Positions 54,331 to 62,642 of a stretch of DNA of 64,000 nucleotides are shown one piece after another; position 1 is the first letter of the stretch, and every line of letters starts with the position of its first letter. The notes below the pieces were generated by a model that did no database searches, had not been told where the DNA came from, and saw nothing but the letters and a program-made list of their open reading frames with translations. The position numbers and the translations under genes were made by a program. The DNA comes from an uncultured Dehalococcoidia bacterium. GTDB taxonomy: Bacteria > Chloroflexota > Dehalococcoidia > GIF9 > UBA5629. Location of the stretch: assembly GCA_937975645.1 (NCBI GenBank), contig CALJTV010000017.1:1-64000 (forward strand), written 5' to 3'.

Positions 54331-54666
54331 CTAGTTGCTTGCCGGTTGCATAATCAGGGATACTGCTGCCGAAAAATCTTGCCATATCGATAGTCTTTCT
54401 GCTAGCACCTTTTGTCCCTTTGTTGTTATGAAGTAGTAGCGTCTTTCTTGTCCACCTGGTATTTTTTGCCACCTGCCAGAGATTAGCCCCGCCCTCTCCA
54501 AGCGATGCAAGGCTGGATAAAGTGTACCTTCCTTAAATTGGAAATAGCCGTTACTCCTCTTTTCTAATTCCTTAATGATTTGGTAGCCATACATGGGCTG
54601 ATTACTAATCAGTGACAGAAGTAAAGTATCGGTGCTGCCTTTCAGTAGTTCACGTTCGTAACTCAT
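54331..54666 (-). CDS. PadR-family transcriptional regulator
   Basis: 111-residue winged-helix protein of the short PadR-s2 type. Signatures are LKGSTDTLLLSLISNQPMYGYQI (about 8-30) and FKEGTLYPALHRLERAGLI (about 45-63) with the recognition helix. GGQERRYYFITTKGQ forms the wing (about 72-86). A GGGGGG stretch precedes the ATG. It likely represses its own operon with the HAAS protein in response to an unknown signal. Confidence 0.93.
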   Translation of the reverse strand: MSYERELLKGSTDTLLLSLISNQPMYGYQIIKELEKRSNGYFQFKEGTLYPALHRLERAGLISGRWQKIPGGQERRYYFITTKGQKVLAERLSIWQDFSAAVSLIMQPASN

Positions 54667-54760
54667 AGCCCCCCCATTTTGAGGTTCGTTGGAAACGATT
54701 TATTATTTAGCTTAAGAATAGCACTGGAAAACTGGAGCAGTCAAGAGACGAAATTCAATA

Positions 54761-55645
54761 TCATCGAGTTTCGATGCTATCAGCTGTTAACGGTAGCAGA
54801 AGTACGGGTCTGGTGCTCTGGTGCATGATCTTGTATGTCACCGAACCGTAGGTCCAGCGTTCAACACCGGAATGCCCGTGGCTTGACATGGCAATTAGGT
54901 CGCAATCGTGCTTCTCGGCACATTTCATTATTTCCAGATGTGGTTCTCCAACCCTTACTTCTGGGCTCACTATCTGGGTCTTCTGCCTAAGTTTGACACT
55001 CAGTTTGTTCAAATATTCTTGTGCATTTGCCTTTATGGTTTCCATATCTCTGTCTTTGAAGTAGACAAAGTCCAAGCCGCCAACGGTATGAACATGCATG
55101 CCGGAGGCAACTACACGAAGAAGGACAATTTCTAAAAAAAGCTTCTCGCCCAGCTCTTCTGCATAAGGCAAAATTGCTTCGCCCCTTTCAGAGCCATCTA
55201 AAGGGACTAGGAGTCGCTTTAGTTTGACTGTAACTAAGGGTGATGCGGAGGCTTTGATCACAAGAAGCGGTACTTTGACAGAGTGGATTATCTCGTTGGC
55301 TGTACTACCCAGTAACCAAGATAATGTTGTGCCTGAGCGCCCTTGGGATGTCATGATGACCAAGTCGACATTATTTTTCAGAGTGTACATTGCAATTTCT
55401 TGTGCTGGCCTGCCTACTAGCACTGCTTTCTTAATTTTGGTTCCTCCGGTCAACTTACTCTTCAGCTGTTCTGCTCGCCTGTCAAGATAAGCTTCAGAGG
55501 CAGGGGTAAAGTCCGCTTCATGGCTTTGGCACACCGTAACCAGAAAGATTTCGGAAGCAAAAGCGTTAGCTATCTCCACAGCATAAGGCAGGGCTTGTTC
55601 AGCCAGCTGTGAGCCATCTAGGGCGACTAGAAGTTTCCCAAACAT
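54761..55645 (-). CDS. Tandem universal stress protein (UspA x2)
   Basis: 294 residues with two Usp domains. Domain 1 (about 1-140) begins FGKLLVALDGSQLAEQALPYAVEIA and ends with the ATP-binding GRSGTTLSWLLGSTANEI (about 97-114). Domain 2 (about 148-288) begins KRLLVPLDGSERGEAILPYAEEL and ends with SSHGHSGVERWTYGSVTYKI (about 252-271). Both G-2x-G-9x-G-type nucleotide loops are visible. It follows the permease gene by 3 bp, so the two are co-expressed and the protein may regulate that transporter. Confidence 0.93.
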   Translation of the reverse strand: MFGKLLVALDGSQLAEQALPYAVEIANAFASEIFLVTVCQSHEADFTPASEAYLDRRAEQLKSKLTGGTKIKKAVLVGRPAQEIAMYTLKNNVDLVIMTSQGRSGTTLSWLLGSTANEIIHSVKVPLLVIKASASPLVTVKLKRLLVPLDGSERGEAILPYAEELGEKLFLEIVLLRVVASGMHVHTVGGLDFVYFKDRDMETIKANAQEYLNKLSVKLRQKTQIVSPEVRVGEPHLEIMKCAEKHDCDLIAMSSHGHSGVERWTYGSVTYKIMHQSTRPVLLLPLTADSIETR

Positions 55646-55648
55646 ATC

Positions 55649-57010
55649 TTAAGTATACCTCAAAATAAGCAGCAAATGGCATAAGGATAATACAAGGATT
55701 GTTGCCGGGAGGGCATATTTTAGAAACCGCCCCCACCTGATGGTGTAGCCTTCTCTTTCTGCGATGGCGGTGCCCACTACATTCGCTGATGCCCCTATTG
55801 GTGTGGCGTTGCCACCGATGTCTGTACCTAAGGCTAAGCTCCAGCTCAAAGTAGGTAGACTAAGCCCGGCGGTGTGGGAGAGGTGGCTTATCACCGGTAC
55901 CATGGTGGCAGCGAACGGAATGTTGTCCACAATAGCCGAAGCAAGAGCGGATACCCATAGGATTATAGGTATCACCAGAATGAGCTTTCCTCCAGATATT
56001 TCCCCGATGTAGTTAGCTAGGATGCCAAGTACACCCGTTTCCTCTAGTCCGCCCACACAGACGAACAAGCCGATGAAAAAAAGCAGTGTGCGCCAGTCCA
56101 GTCTTCGGATGATGAGAACGGACTCTTTCCAGCTGGCTAGAAGTGTTAGAATGGCAGCAGTGATGCCGATGGCAGCTACCGAGAGTCCGGTCTCAGCGTG
56201 CGTTATCAGCAGGAGTACTACAAAGACAAATATTGCTGTAAGCAGCCAAAACAGCCTTCGATTTGTCACCGCTTCGCTTGGTTTGGGGTACTGGTTTGGT
56301 GGTGGAAGACGAGTCGCAGGCTGAGTAGTAAGGGTGTGACGCGTACAGATGTAGAAATAGGCGATACTTAGAGTCATTCCTGCCCAAGCAATGGGTCCAG
56401 TGTTGATGGCGAAGTCTGTGAATGTATAGCCGAAAGCAGTACCGATGATTATATTTGGTGGGTCACCACACATGGTAGCACTGCCTCCTGTGTTTGCCGC
56501 GAATATTTCGGCAATTATCACGGGCACCGGATCGAATTTTAGCAAGCGTGCGAGTTCTATGGTCACTGAAGCAAGGAATAGCAGTACTGTAATGCTATCG
56601 ATAAACATCGCTAAGAAGCCAGATAGAATCATGAAAGCAACGAGGATGGGCGGAACACGATAGTTAACTATTCTTGCTACATGAAAGCATAGCCAGCGGA
56701 AAAATCCGACTCTACTTAACCCTTCCACCAAAACCATCATGCCGCCGATAAAAATAATAGTTTGCCAGTTAACGCCGTGAGATTCTATCTGTTCTTCACC
56801 CGGCAGCCAGAATTTGAGTTCCCTTAACTGGTTGAAGTTGAGCGCATTTAGTGCTGAATCAGGACTTTTCATGATCAGGAGGAATACAATAGCAATTGTC
56901 AACGCTGCGCCGATAAGGGCTGGTACGTAGCGGTGTGTTTTACCGCTTACGATAGCTGCGAACGTCGCCAAGAAAATGGCGGTGGCGAATATCTGGCTAA
57001 GCGCTGTCAT
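55649..57010 (-). CDS. SLC13/ArsB/NhaD-type anion permease (IT superfamily)
   Basis: 453 residues with about 11-12 TM helices. Motifs are IIFIGGMMVLVEGLSRVGFFRWL (about 86-108), DSITVLLFLASVTIELARLLKFDPVPVIIAEI-type residues (about 137-168), GGSATMCGDPPNIIIG (about 174-189), and near the end LGTDIGGNATPIGASANVVGTAIAE (about 392-416), the ion-transporter signature repeat. Substrates in this group range from citrate/dicarboxylates and sulfate to arsenite and Na+/H+; the sequence does not decide. It is the first gene of a two-gene operon with the Usp protein. Confidence 0.9.
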   Translation of the reverse strand: MTALSQIFATAIFLATFAAIVSGKTHRYVPALIGAALTIAIVFLLIMKSPDSALNALNFNQLRELKFWLPGEEQIESHGVNWQTIIFIGGMMVLVEGLSRVGFFRWLCFHVARIVNYRVPPILVAFMILSGFLAMFIDSITVLLFLASVTIELARLLKFDPVPVIIAEIFAANTGGSATMCGDPPNIIIGTAFGYTFTDFAINTGPIAWAGMTLSIAYFYICTRHTLTTQPATRLPPPNQYPKPSEAVTNRRLFWLLTAIFVFVVLLLITHAETGLSVAAIGITAAILTLLASWKESVLIIRRLDWRTLLFFIGLFVCVGGLEETGVLGILANYIGEISGGKLILVIPIILWVSALASAIVDNIPFAATMVPVISHLSHTAGLSLPTLSWSLALGTDIGGNATPIGASANVVGTAIAEREGYTIRWGRFLKYALPATILVLSLCHLLLILRYT

Positions 57011-57046
57011 TTACCAAAGTGGGCTGTAGCTTAGTTTAGTCGTGCT

Positions 57047-57075
57047 ATTTTAGCATACGGTTATCAGCTGGACAA
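57047..57075 (-). promoter_or_regulatory. Promoter of the permease-Usp operon
   Basis: On the minus strand, TTGTCC (57075-57070), a 17-nt spacer and TAAAAT (57052-57047), about 37 bp before the ATG at 57010. Confidence 0.5.
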
Positions 57076-57155
57076 TACTTTATTGCTGTAAAATTTGGCT
57101 GTGTTGAATGTTATTGCGATTCTGGTGATAGCAAGGTGTGTACTAGAGTTCCGCC

Positions 57156-59834
57156 TCAGATTAATGAATGTTCTTCCAAGTTCGGTTTTTCCCCTGCAGC
57201 TTCCGTAGAGAGTTTGGGTATGATGTTCAGGAAAATTTCAACGAGTCTGGGATCGAACTGAGCTCCGGAGTTACGTTTTAGCTCTTCTATTGCTTTGCCA
57301 AGTGTCATGGGTTGGTGGTAGGGTCTCGAAGCAGTCATAGCTTCAAAGGCGTCTGCTATGGCGAGGATGCGGGCTTCTAAGGGGATAGCCTCACCACGTA
57401 GTCCTGTGGGATAACCATTGCCATCCCACCGCTCATGATGATGAAGAATGGCGGGCAAGCATGAGGTCAGACTGGGTATGCGTCCCACTATCGCTGCTGC
57501 CAGTTTGGTGTGCGACTGGATAATTTCCCATTGTTCTGCGGTCATCTTGTCATCTTTTCTGAGTAGCTCATCAGGGATACCTATTTTACCTATATCGTGA
57601 AGAAGGGCTGCGGTACTTAAGTTAGCCACTCTGTCTGAGGGCAAGTCCAATGCTTCGGCTAGGGCGACAGCATAGTCTCTTACCCTGCGCGAATGACCAT
57701 GGGTGTAGATATCTCTGGCTTCAACAGCAGCTGCCAGTGCCTGGATAATACTGAGAATACCCTTCTCTGCTGTAGCTCCGCTGGTCAATGAGCTATCGGC
57801 TGCGATAAACAGTGTTTTTGCTGCGATTTGTATTCGATCTCCCCCTGTTCTTTTTGCGTAGTAGAGTGCATGGTCAGCGGCAGTACATAGCTCGTCAGCG
57901 GTTGCACCATCGCCTGGCCATGTGGCTAGCCCAAAGCTAGCAGTGAAGGGGATTTGCCTGGACTGCATCCCGCTGCTGATTCGTTTGCGGACACGATCAG
58001 CTACCACATAAGCTTGTTCCACACCTGTTTGTGGCAGGATGAGTGCAAATTCATCACCGCCATAACGGAAGGATAGATCGATCTTTCGTACAGTCCTTTT
58101 TATCAGGTGCCCTATTTGATTAAGCACTTTATCACCGGCCAGGTGTCCATGAATGTCATTGTAGGTCTTAAATGAGTCGAGGTCCAGTATTACCAGTGAC
58201 AGCGTGCCTCCGTATCTTGAGTGGCGGTCGATCTCTCGGTCCAGACACTCCTCGAAGTAACGGCGATTGTACAGACCGGTAAGTTCATCCATACGCGCTC
58301 GTTGTTCAGCTTTGGTAAAAAGTTGGGAGCTCCAGATAGCCCCTGCTATTTGGTTTGCAAGTTGTTCCAGTATTTCCCTTTCTTTTTCTCCATATGCATT
58401 TGGCTTGTAACTGGAAAGGTTTAAGCTGCCAAACACTTCGCCTTTGCTAATGAGGGGCACATGGATGGAAGACCTGAGACCTGCTTTAGACTTGATTTCA
58501 TTGACAGGTAATAAACCTTGCTTATTGATGTCGGTCTGAATAAGTGTCCTCTTTTTAGCTAGCACCCACCCTGTTGCTGAATTCTTAAGCGGGTAGGTCT
58601 TTCCAGCTTGCAGTTCTGCCGGAGCATCGTGGGATACAGCTAAGAATCTTACCCGATCTCCCTCGACTATGGTTACAGAAGCGCGGTCGAAATGTACTAG
58701 CCTCTGCAATTCTTCGGTAAAGGTATGAAATACTTTGCTAAAATCCACATCCGAGGTAATTGCCTTGGTTACACGGACGATCGAAGCGAGAAGCCGTCTT
58801 TTCCGTTCGGTGTCCTCCAATAGCCGTGCGTTCTGAATTGGCAGTGATATTTGCGCTACAATATGCTGCAGCAGTGTTAATTCCTTTTCTCGGTAGGCGT
58901 GAGGACGGCGACTGGCGATTATTAATGCTCCGAACACCTCTCCTCTGGCAAGCAGGGGTAGGTACACTATGGATCTTATCCCGCGTTCTGCGTGATATTT
59001 CCCTGTCCAGAACCTCCTCTTACGCGCCAGGTCAGGCTCCAGTAATAGTTTTTTGGATGTGGCTACATACTCTGTTGCCGTTCCTGCAAGTGGTAGAGTG
59101 TCCCCTACTTGCCATACAGAATCTATTTTCGAAGACAAGGCATAGAACCGTAGTTCGCTCCCTTCAATAATCACAACACTAGCCCAATCGACATCCATGA
59201 TTTTTCTCAATTCTTCAGCAAAGCCTTCGTATATCTCGTTTATATTTAGACTTGAGGTGATGATTTTTGTCAGATTGTTGACTAAAGCTAGCGTTTTTTC
59301 ACTCTCACGCCTTTGCTGTTGCACAGTTGATTTCTCGATAATAGCTGCAAGATAGGAAGTGAAGGCATCAAGGGCTTCCAATTCGCAGGTGGTGAATTTA
59401 ATTTCGGTCTTGGAAACAAGCCCCAAAATGCCTATCGTCTTGCCTGCTGACCTGATCGGAATGCTGGCGAGCGAACGGTATCCCAACTTGGTAAATATGT
59501 TTTCTTTGTATTCTGGGTGGGCAAATAGGTTAGAAATGACTACAGGTTGTGCTGACAGGATGCAGTGGGCAGCAATTTCCTCATTGACTCCACACACAGT
59601 TAGCTTCATTGCCACATTCTTGTCTAAGCCTTCATAGGTAATGAGTGGCGCTTGCTTTTTGCTTTGGTCGATGGTTTGTACCCAGCAGTCTATGTGTAAC
59701 CTCTTCCCGAGCTCGCCAAGAGCTAAACTGACGACTTGTGGGATACTGAGGGAACCGTCTACTTTTTGGCTTATTACTTTTATGGCGCCAAGCACGCCGT
59801 TTTGTAGTTGTTTTGTATAACTACCCGTTGCCAC
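57156..59834 (-). CDS. GAF-GAF-GAF-GGDEF-HD-GYP c-di-GMP signalling protein
   Basis: 892 residues. Three GAF domains (about 25-165, 185-335 and 350-500) are followed by GGDEF (about 515-665) and HD-GYP (about 690-870). The cyclase motif RYGGDEFALI is intact, and an allosteric I-site RxxD (RKID) lies exactly five residues before GGDEF. The phosphodiesterase motifs HDIGKIG, HHHERWDGNGYP and ILAIADAFEAM are also intact. Synthesis and hydrolysis could therefore both be active, gated by ligands of the GAF domains. The start GTG 59834 lies only 1 nt after GGAGG, so the true start might differ slightly. Cytosolic: no TM segments. Confidence 0.92.
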   Translation of the reverse strand: MATGSYTKQLQNGVLGAIKVISQKVDGSLSIPQVVSLALGELGKRLHIDCWVQTIDQSKKQAPLITYEGLDKNVAMKLTVCGVNEEIAAHCILSAQPVVISNLFAHPEYKENIFTKLGYRSLASIPIRSAGKTIGILGLVSKTEIKFTTCELEALDAFTSYLAAIIEKSTVQQQRRESEKTLALVNNLTKIITSSLNINEIYEGFAEELRKIMDVDWASVVIIEGSELRFYALSSKIDSVWQVGDTLPLAGTATEYVATSKKLLLEPDLARKRRFWTGKYHAERGIRSIVYLPLLARGEVFGALIIASRRPHAYREKELTLLQHIVAQISLPIQNARLLEDTERKRRLLASIVRVTKAITSDVDFSKVFHTFTEELQRLVHFDRASVTIVEGDRVRFLAVSHDAPAELQAGKTYPLKNSATGWVLAKKRTLIQTDINKQGLLPVNEIKSKAGLRSSIHVPLISKGEVFGSLNLSSYKPNAYGEKEREILEQLANQIAGAIWSSQLFTKAEQRARMDELTGLYNRRYFEECLDREIDRHSRYGGTLSLVILDLDSFKTYNDIHGHLAGDKVLNQIGHLIKRTVRKIDLSFRYGGDEFALILPQTGVEQAYVVADRVRKRISSGMQSRQIPFTASFGLATWPGDGATADELCTAADHALYYAKRTGGDRIQIAAKTLFIAADSSLTSGATAEKGILSIIQALAAAVEARDIYTHGHSRRVRDYAVALAEALDLPSDRVANLSTAALLHDIGKIGIPDELLRKDDKMTAEQWEIIQSHTKLAAAIVGRIPSLTSCLPAILHHHERWDGNGYPTGLRGEAIPLEARILAIADAFEAMTASRPYHQPMTLGKAIEELKRNSGAQFDPRLVEIFLNIIPKLSTEAAGEKPNLEEHSLI

Positions 59835-60032
59835 ACCTCCCTCGCATAAGTACTATTTTAGCATAAATGCATAGCTACCGATATAAACCGGCGTAGTCCT
59901 CTGATTTGCCGTATAGCTAGCCCTTCGGTGCGAAAATAGTTAACTCTGAAGGATCTTAAAGGATGTAGAGGCACAATGGGCGCGTTTGTTTAGTGCGTGG
60001 GACGTTGTGCAGAATGTAAAGCTAGTGATCAG

Positions 60033-60105
60033 TGGAGATAGGGGGATTCGAACCCCCGACCCCTGCGATGCGAACGCAGTGCTCTCCCTATTGAGCTATA
60101 TCCCC
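60033..60105 (-). tRNA. tRNA-Ala (anticodon CGC)
   Basis: Minus-strand cloverleaf with acceptor GGGGATA/TATCTCC and discriminator A. The anticodon stem is CTGCG/CGCAG with loop TTCGCAT giving CGC, which reads GCG. The T arm contains GGTTCGAATCC-type bases. CCA is not encoded. Confidence 0.95.
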
Positions 60106-60116
60106 ATCGTAAAGCC

Positions 60117-60146
60117 ATGGTAGCAAACGTTTCCGGTATCTGTCAA
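60117..60146 (-). promoter_or_regulatory. Promoter of tRNA-Ala
   Basis: On the minus strand, TTGACA (60146-60141), an 18-nt spacer and TACCAT (60122-60117), so transcription would start just before the tRNA at 60105. Confidence 0.5.
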
Positions 60147-60183
60147 GCTGATTTACCGAGGCGCTCTTTGCAGTCGAAATGGC

Positions 60184-60213
60184 TTGACACTTTTGATGTA
60201 GTGTTGGTAGACT
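60184..60213 (+). promoter_or_regulatory. Promoter of tRNA-Asp
   Basis: TTGACA (60184-60189), an 18-nt spacer and TAGACT (60208-60213), about 50 bp before the tRNA. A second GCTTGACAC identical to the first recurs 40 bp later (60222-60230) without a good -10. Confidence 0.5.
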
Positions 60214-60262
60214 TACTCTTAGCTTGACACGGCGCTGTCCCGTGTTGATGTCGTCTGTGTGT

Positions 60263-60336
60263 GGCCCCGTAGTGTAGCGGACTAACATGCCACCCTGTCA
60301 CGGTGGAGATCGTGGGTTCGAATCCCATCGGGGTCG
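60263..60336 (+). tRNA. tRNA-Asp (anticodon GTC)
   Basis: Acceptor GGCCCCG/CGGGGTC with one G-T pair and discriminator G. The anticodon stem is CCACC/GGTGG with loop CTGTCAC giving GTC. CCA is not encoded. A T6-A-T6 tract follows directly and may help termination. Confidence 0.96.
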
Positions 60337-60438
60337 TTTTTTATTTTTTGGCGAATGAGAGCCCTGGGTAGCACTCCTTCTCTATTTATAGGTTGTGGGT
60401 GCCACGCCAGTTCTCTCCGGCGCCAACTGCTTAAGCCG

Positions 60439-60516
60439 ATCGACGCGAGGAATATTGCTTGCGTCGATACGAGCGTGTGCTCTAGATGACTGACGCTCTA
60501 ACATGGTCTTAGAGCG
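60439..60516. other. Two perfect stem-loops downstream of the acyl-CoA synthetase gene
   Basis: ATCGACGC (60439-60446) pairs with GCGTCGAT (60461-60468) over a 14-nt loop. CGCTCTAA (60494-60501) pairs with TTAGAGCG (60509-60516) over a 7-nt loop and includes the stop codon of the minus-strand gene. Neither has a T-run on either strand. They may end the leftward transcript or protect its 3' end. The gap 60337-60508 holds nothing else I can identify. Confidence 0.6.
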
Positions 60517-61207
60517 GTTCCAAGATTACTCGGGCATCTACTGCTACAGCGCCATTTTTGTAGGCAAAGACAGGGTTAAGATCGAGCTCCTTGATCTGGG
60601 GTGTTTGCTCGACAAAATCGGAAACTTTAAGTAACAGTTCTTCGAGGAAAGCTATGTCTGCCGGTTCTTGCCCTCTGTAGCCCTGGAGAAGGGGATAACC
60701 TTTTATTTCTCTAATCATTTCTCTAGCATCTCTTTTTGTAAGTGGTACTATCCTAAAGGCGACGTCTTTGAGAACCTCAACCAGGATTCCACCAAGCCCG
60801 AACATTATCACTGGACCAAATTGTGCGTCTTTCGTCATACCTATTATTACCTCTATCCCAGGGCGGACCATTTTCTGTACCGAAATACCATGGATCCTAG
60901 CATTAGGGTAGTGCTGTTTCACTGAAGAAAGTATCTCGCTATAAGCCTTGCTGACCTGCGTGGCGTTGCTAAGTCCCAGTTTCACACCACCGGAGTCGCT
61001 TTTGTGAATCACATCGGGCGAGACTATCTTCAGCACCACAGGGAAGCCTATTTGTCTGCTAAGGGAAATAGCCTGTGCTTTTGTACGTGCCAGTCTAGCC
61101 TCTACCACGGGTATTCCAGCCTGCTTGAGAAGGTCTTTGGACTCTATCTCAGTTAGCTGTGTCCTCTTTTCCTGTCTAACTTGCTCAAGTATCCTGTTTT
61201 TTGTCAT
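60509..61207 (-). CDS. ATP-grasp (beta) subunit of ADP-forming acyl-CoA/acetyl-CoA synthetase
   Basis: 232-residue ATP-grasp_5 domain. Motifs are LTEIESKDLLKQAGIPV (about 18-34), FPVVLKIVSPDVIHKSDSGGVKLGL-type residues (about 55-79), PGIEVIIGMTKDAQFGPVIMFGLGGILVEVLKD-type residues (about 114-146) and an ending EELLLKVSDFVEQTPQIKELDLNPVF. The family makes ATP from acyl-CoA plus ADP and phosphate with an alpha subunit that carries the catalytic His. No alpha-subunit gene is in the window, so it must be encoded elsewhere. The start ATG 61207 has GGGGG 5-6 nt upstream. Confidence 0.9.
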   Translation of the reverse strand: MTKNRILEQVRQEKRTQLTEIESKDLLKQAGIPVVEARLARTKAQAISLSRQIGFPVVLKIVSPDVIHKSDSGGVKLGLSNATQVSKAYSEILSSVKQHYPNARIHGISVQKMVRPGIEVIIGMTKDAQFGPVIMFGLGGILVEVLKDVAFRIVPLTKRDAREMIREIKGYPLLQGYRGQEPADIAFLEELLLKVSDFVEQTPQIKELDLNPVFAYKNGAVAVDARVILEPL

Positions 61208-61522
61208 TTTTTCCCCCAGAGGGTATCGTTCAGATTTAAAGTGTCTTTAATTTTATCCCATTAGTGCTGCTGTCTGCAAAAACAGGTCGAAGCGAGATGT
61301 TATTACTGCGGTTTTCGCGTGATGCACTTAAGTTTATAATCCAGTCTTACTGGAGTATACTAAGGACATGCTGCAGCAGCACGGAAAACTAGTAAATTCA
61401 GCCTGTTATCCTGTTATATGGAATGTCGGAGCCTCGTGCAAGGGTGGGAGGATTATCTCTGTACGTTGTTAGTGAATCAATGGTGCTGAATAAACGGTCA
61501 AGGTAGGGAACCGATCGCACGG
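61208..61522. other. 315-bp intergenic region with operator-like palindrome
   Basis: No open frame is convincing here. TCCAGT-CTT-ACTGGA (61340-61354) is a perfect 6-bp palindrome arm pair and is followed at once by TATACT (61356-61361), a possible -10 for the flavoprotein gene without a good -35. This looks like a regulated promoter, but it is weak. Confidence 0.3.
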
Positions 61523-62113
61523 ATGAAGATTCTTGGCATAGCTGGGAGCCCTCGACGTAATGGAAATACTGACATCTTGCTTCAGCAGGTGATGAGGGGC
61601 GCCGCTAATGCTGGTGCCGACATAAAAATTGTAGTACTCAGCGCATTGAGTATTGCTCCATGCCGCCATTGTGATGGTTGTCTAAAGACAGGTAGATGTG
61701 TTATTGAAGATGATATGCAGTGGCTCCACGTTGATTTGAGGCAGGCTGATGGGATTGTACTGGCATCACCCATCTTTTTTATGGGTATAACAGCTCAAGC
61801 CAAAGCCATGATCGACCGCTGTCAGGCGATATGGGTCATCAAACATGTACTTAAGGTGCCTGTTACCATACCGCTGGACAGGAAACGTAAGGGACTGTTT
61901 GTATCAGTTGGCGGGACAAAACTGTCTAACTTATTCCAGCCTGCGCTGGCTACGGTGAAGAGCTGGTTCTTGACTTTGGATGTGGACTATCTTGGTGAAG
62001 TAGTCTTTTCTGGGATAGACGAAGCGGGGGCTATACTGCGGTATCCAGCTGCGCTAGACGAGGCGTTTACCGCCGGGAGAAAACTTGTTTCAGCTCTTAA
62101 AGACAGCGAGTAA
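61523..62113 (+). CDS. Flavodoxin-fold NADPH-dependent FMN reductase-like protein (iron-sulfur flavoprotein type)
   Basis: 196 residues. The FMN phosphate loop is GIAGSPRRNGNTDILLQQV (about 5-23). A compact cysteine cluster CRHCDGCLKTGRC (about 49-61) fits the iron-sulfur flavoprotein pattern (CxxCxxC...C) and may bind a 4Fe-4S cluster. ADGIVLASPIFFMGITAQAKAMIDRC (about 75-100) is the second FMN-contact region. It probably transfers electrons in anaerobic metabolism. The partner is unknown; it stands alone between the acyl-CoA synthetase gene and the tRNAs. Confidence 0.9.
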   Translation: MKILGIAGSPRRNGNTDILLQQVMRGAANAGADIKIVVLSALSIAPCRHCDGCLKTGRCVIEDDMQWLHVDLRQADGIVLASPIFFMGITAQAKAMIDRCQAIWVIKHVLKVPVTIPLDRKRKGLFVSVGGTKLSNLFQPALATVKSWFLTLDVDYLGEVVFSGIDEAGAILRYPAALDEAFTAGRKLVSALKDSE

Positions 62114-62207
62114 CCTCCAGCATCTGCTATGAGCTAAGAGCTGGGGTCAGTTTTCTATATGCGCCGTAACGAAAAATATCTGCCTCTGGGGCCCAGCCCG
62201 AAGTAGC

Positions 62208-62236
62208 TTGACTTTGGGCTTACCCTTTTTTATACT
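62208..62236 (+). promoter_or_regulatory. Promoter of the tRNA-Thr(TGT)/tRNA-Tyr unit
   Basis: TTGACT (62208-62213), a 17-nt spacer and TATACT (62231-62236), about 58 bp before the first tRNA. Confidence 0.75.
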
Positions 62237-62294
62237 AAAAGCTTGTGACTGGTTAGAGTGTGCGGCGGGGCTAAGCCTTGTGCGAGATCAGGTT

Positions 62295-62367
62295 GCCCGA
62301 GTGGCGCAATGGTAGCGCAACCGACTTGTAATCGGTAGGTTAGTGGGTTCGACTCCCCTCTCGGGCT
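62295..62367 (+). tRNA. tRNA-Thr (anticodon TGT)
   Basis: Acceptor GCCCGAG/CTCGGGC. The anticodon stem is ACCGA/TCGGT with loop CTTGTAA giving TGT, which reads ACA. CCA is not encoded. It is the first of the tRNA-Thr-Tyr-Thr group before tuf, a conserved bacterial arrangement. Confidence 0.96.
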
Positions 62368-62382
62368 GTAATTGTGTGTCTG

Positions 62383-62468
62383 GGAGGGGTGCCGGAGTGG
62401 ACAATCGGAGCAGACTGTAAATCTGCCGCCTGATGGCTGCGTAGGTTCGAATCCTACCCCCTCCACCA
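62383..62468 (+). tRNA. tRNA-Tyr (anticodon GTA)
   Basis: Acceptor GGAGGGG/CCCCTCC, a GTA anticodon in the loop of AGACTGTAAATCT, and a long variable arm as expected for bacterial tRNA-Tyr. Unlike the other tRNAs here, CCA is encoded (62466-62468). Confidence 0.96.
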
Positions 62469-62478
62469 CTTGCAAATC

Positions 62479-62507
62479 TTGGAGAGTTTATTAAAATAGT
62501 GTATAAT
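62479..62507 (+). promoter_or_regulatory. Promoter of tRNA-Thr(GGT)-tuf
   Basis: TTGGAG (62479-62484), a 17-nt spacer and a perfect TATAAT (62502-62507). A second TATAAT lies at 62512-62517. Confidence 0.65.
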
Positions 62508-62547
62508 CTGATATAATTTGGCGACTCAAAGCAAGACGGAAGCAGTT

Positions 62548-62620
62548 GCCCACATAGCTCAGTCGGTAGAGCACGTTCTTGGTAAGAACGGGGTCACCAG
62601 TTCGAATCTGGTTGTGGGCT
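62548..62620 (+). tRNA. tRNA-Thr (anticodon GGT)
   Basis: Acceptor GCCCACA/TGTGGGC. The anticodon stem is CGTTC/GAACG with loop TTGGTAA giving GGT, which reads ACC. CCA is not encoded. It lies 22 bp before tuf and probably shares its transcript. Confidence 0.96.
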
Positions 62621-62642
62621 CGGTAGAAAAGGAGGTTTTCTG

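Noticed and set aside
60337-60508. Small RNA gene in the hairpin-rich gap after tRNA-Asp
   Set aside because: Two perfect stems are present, but there is no promoter or T-run to define a transcript.
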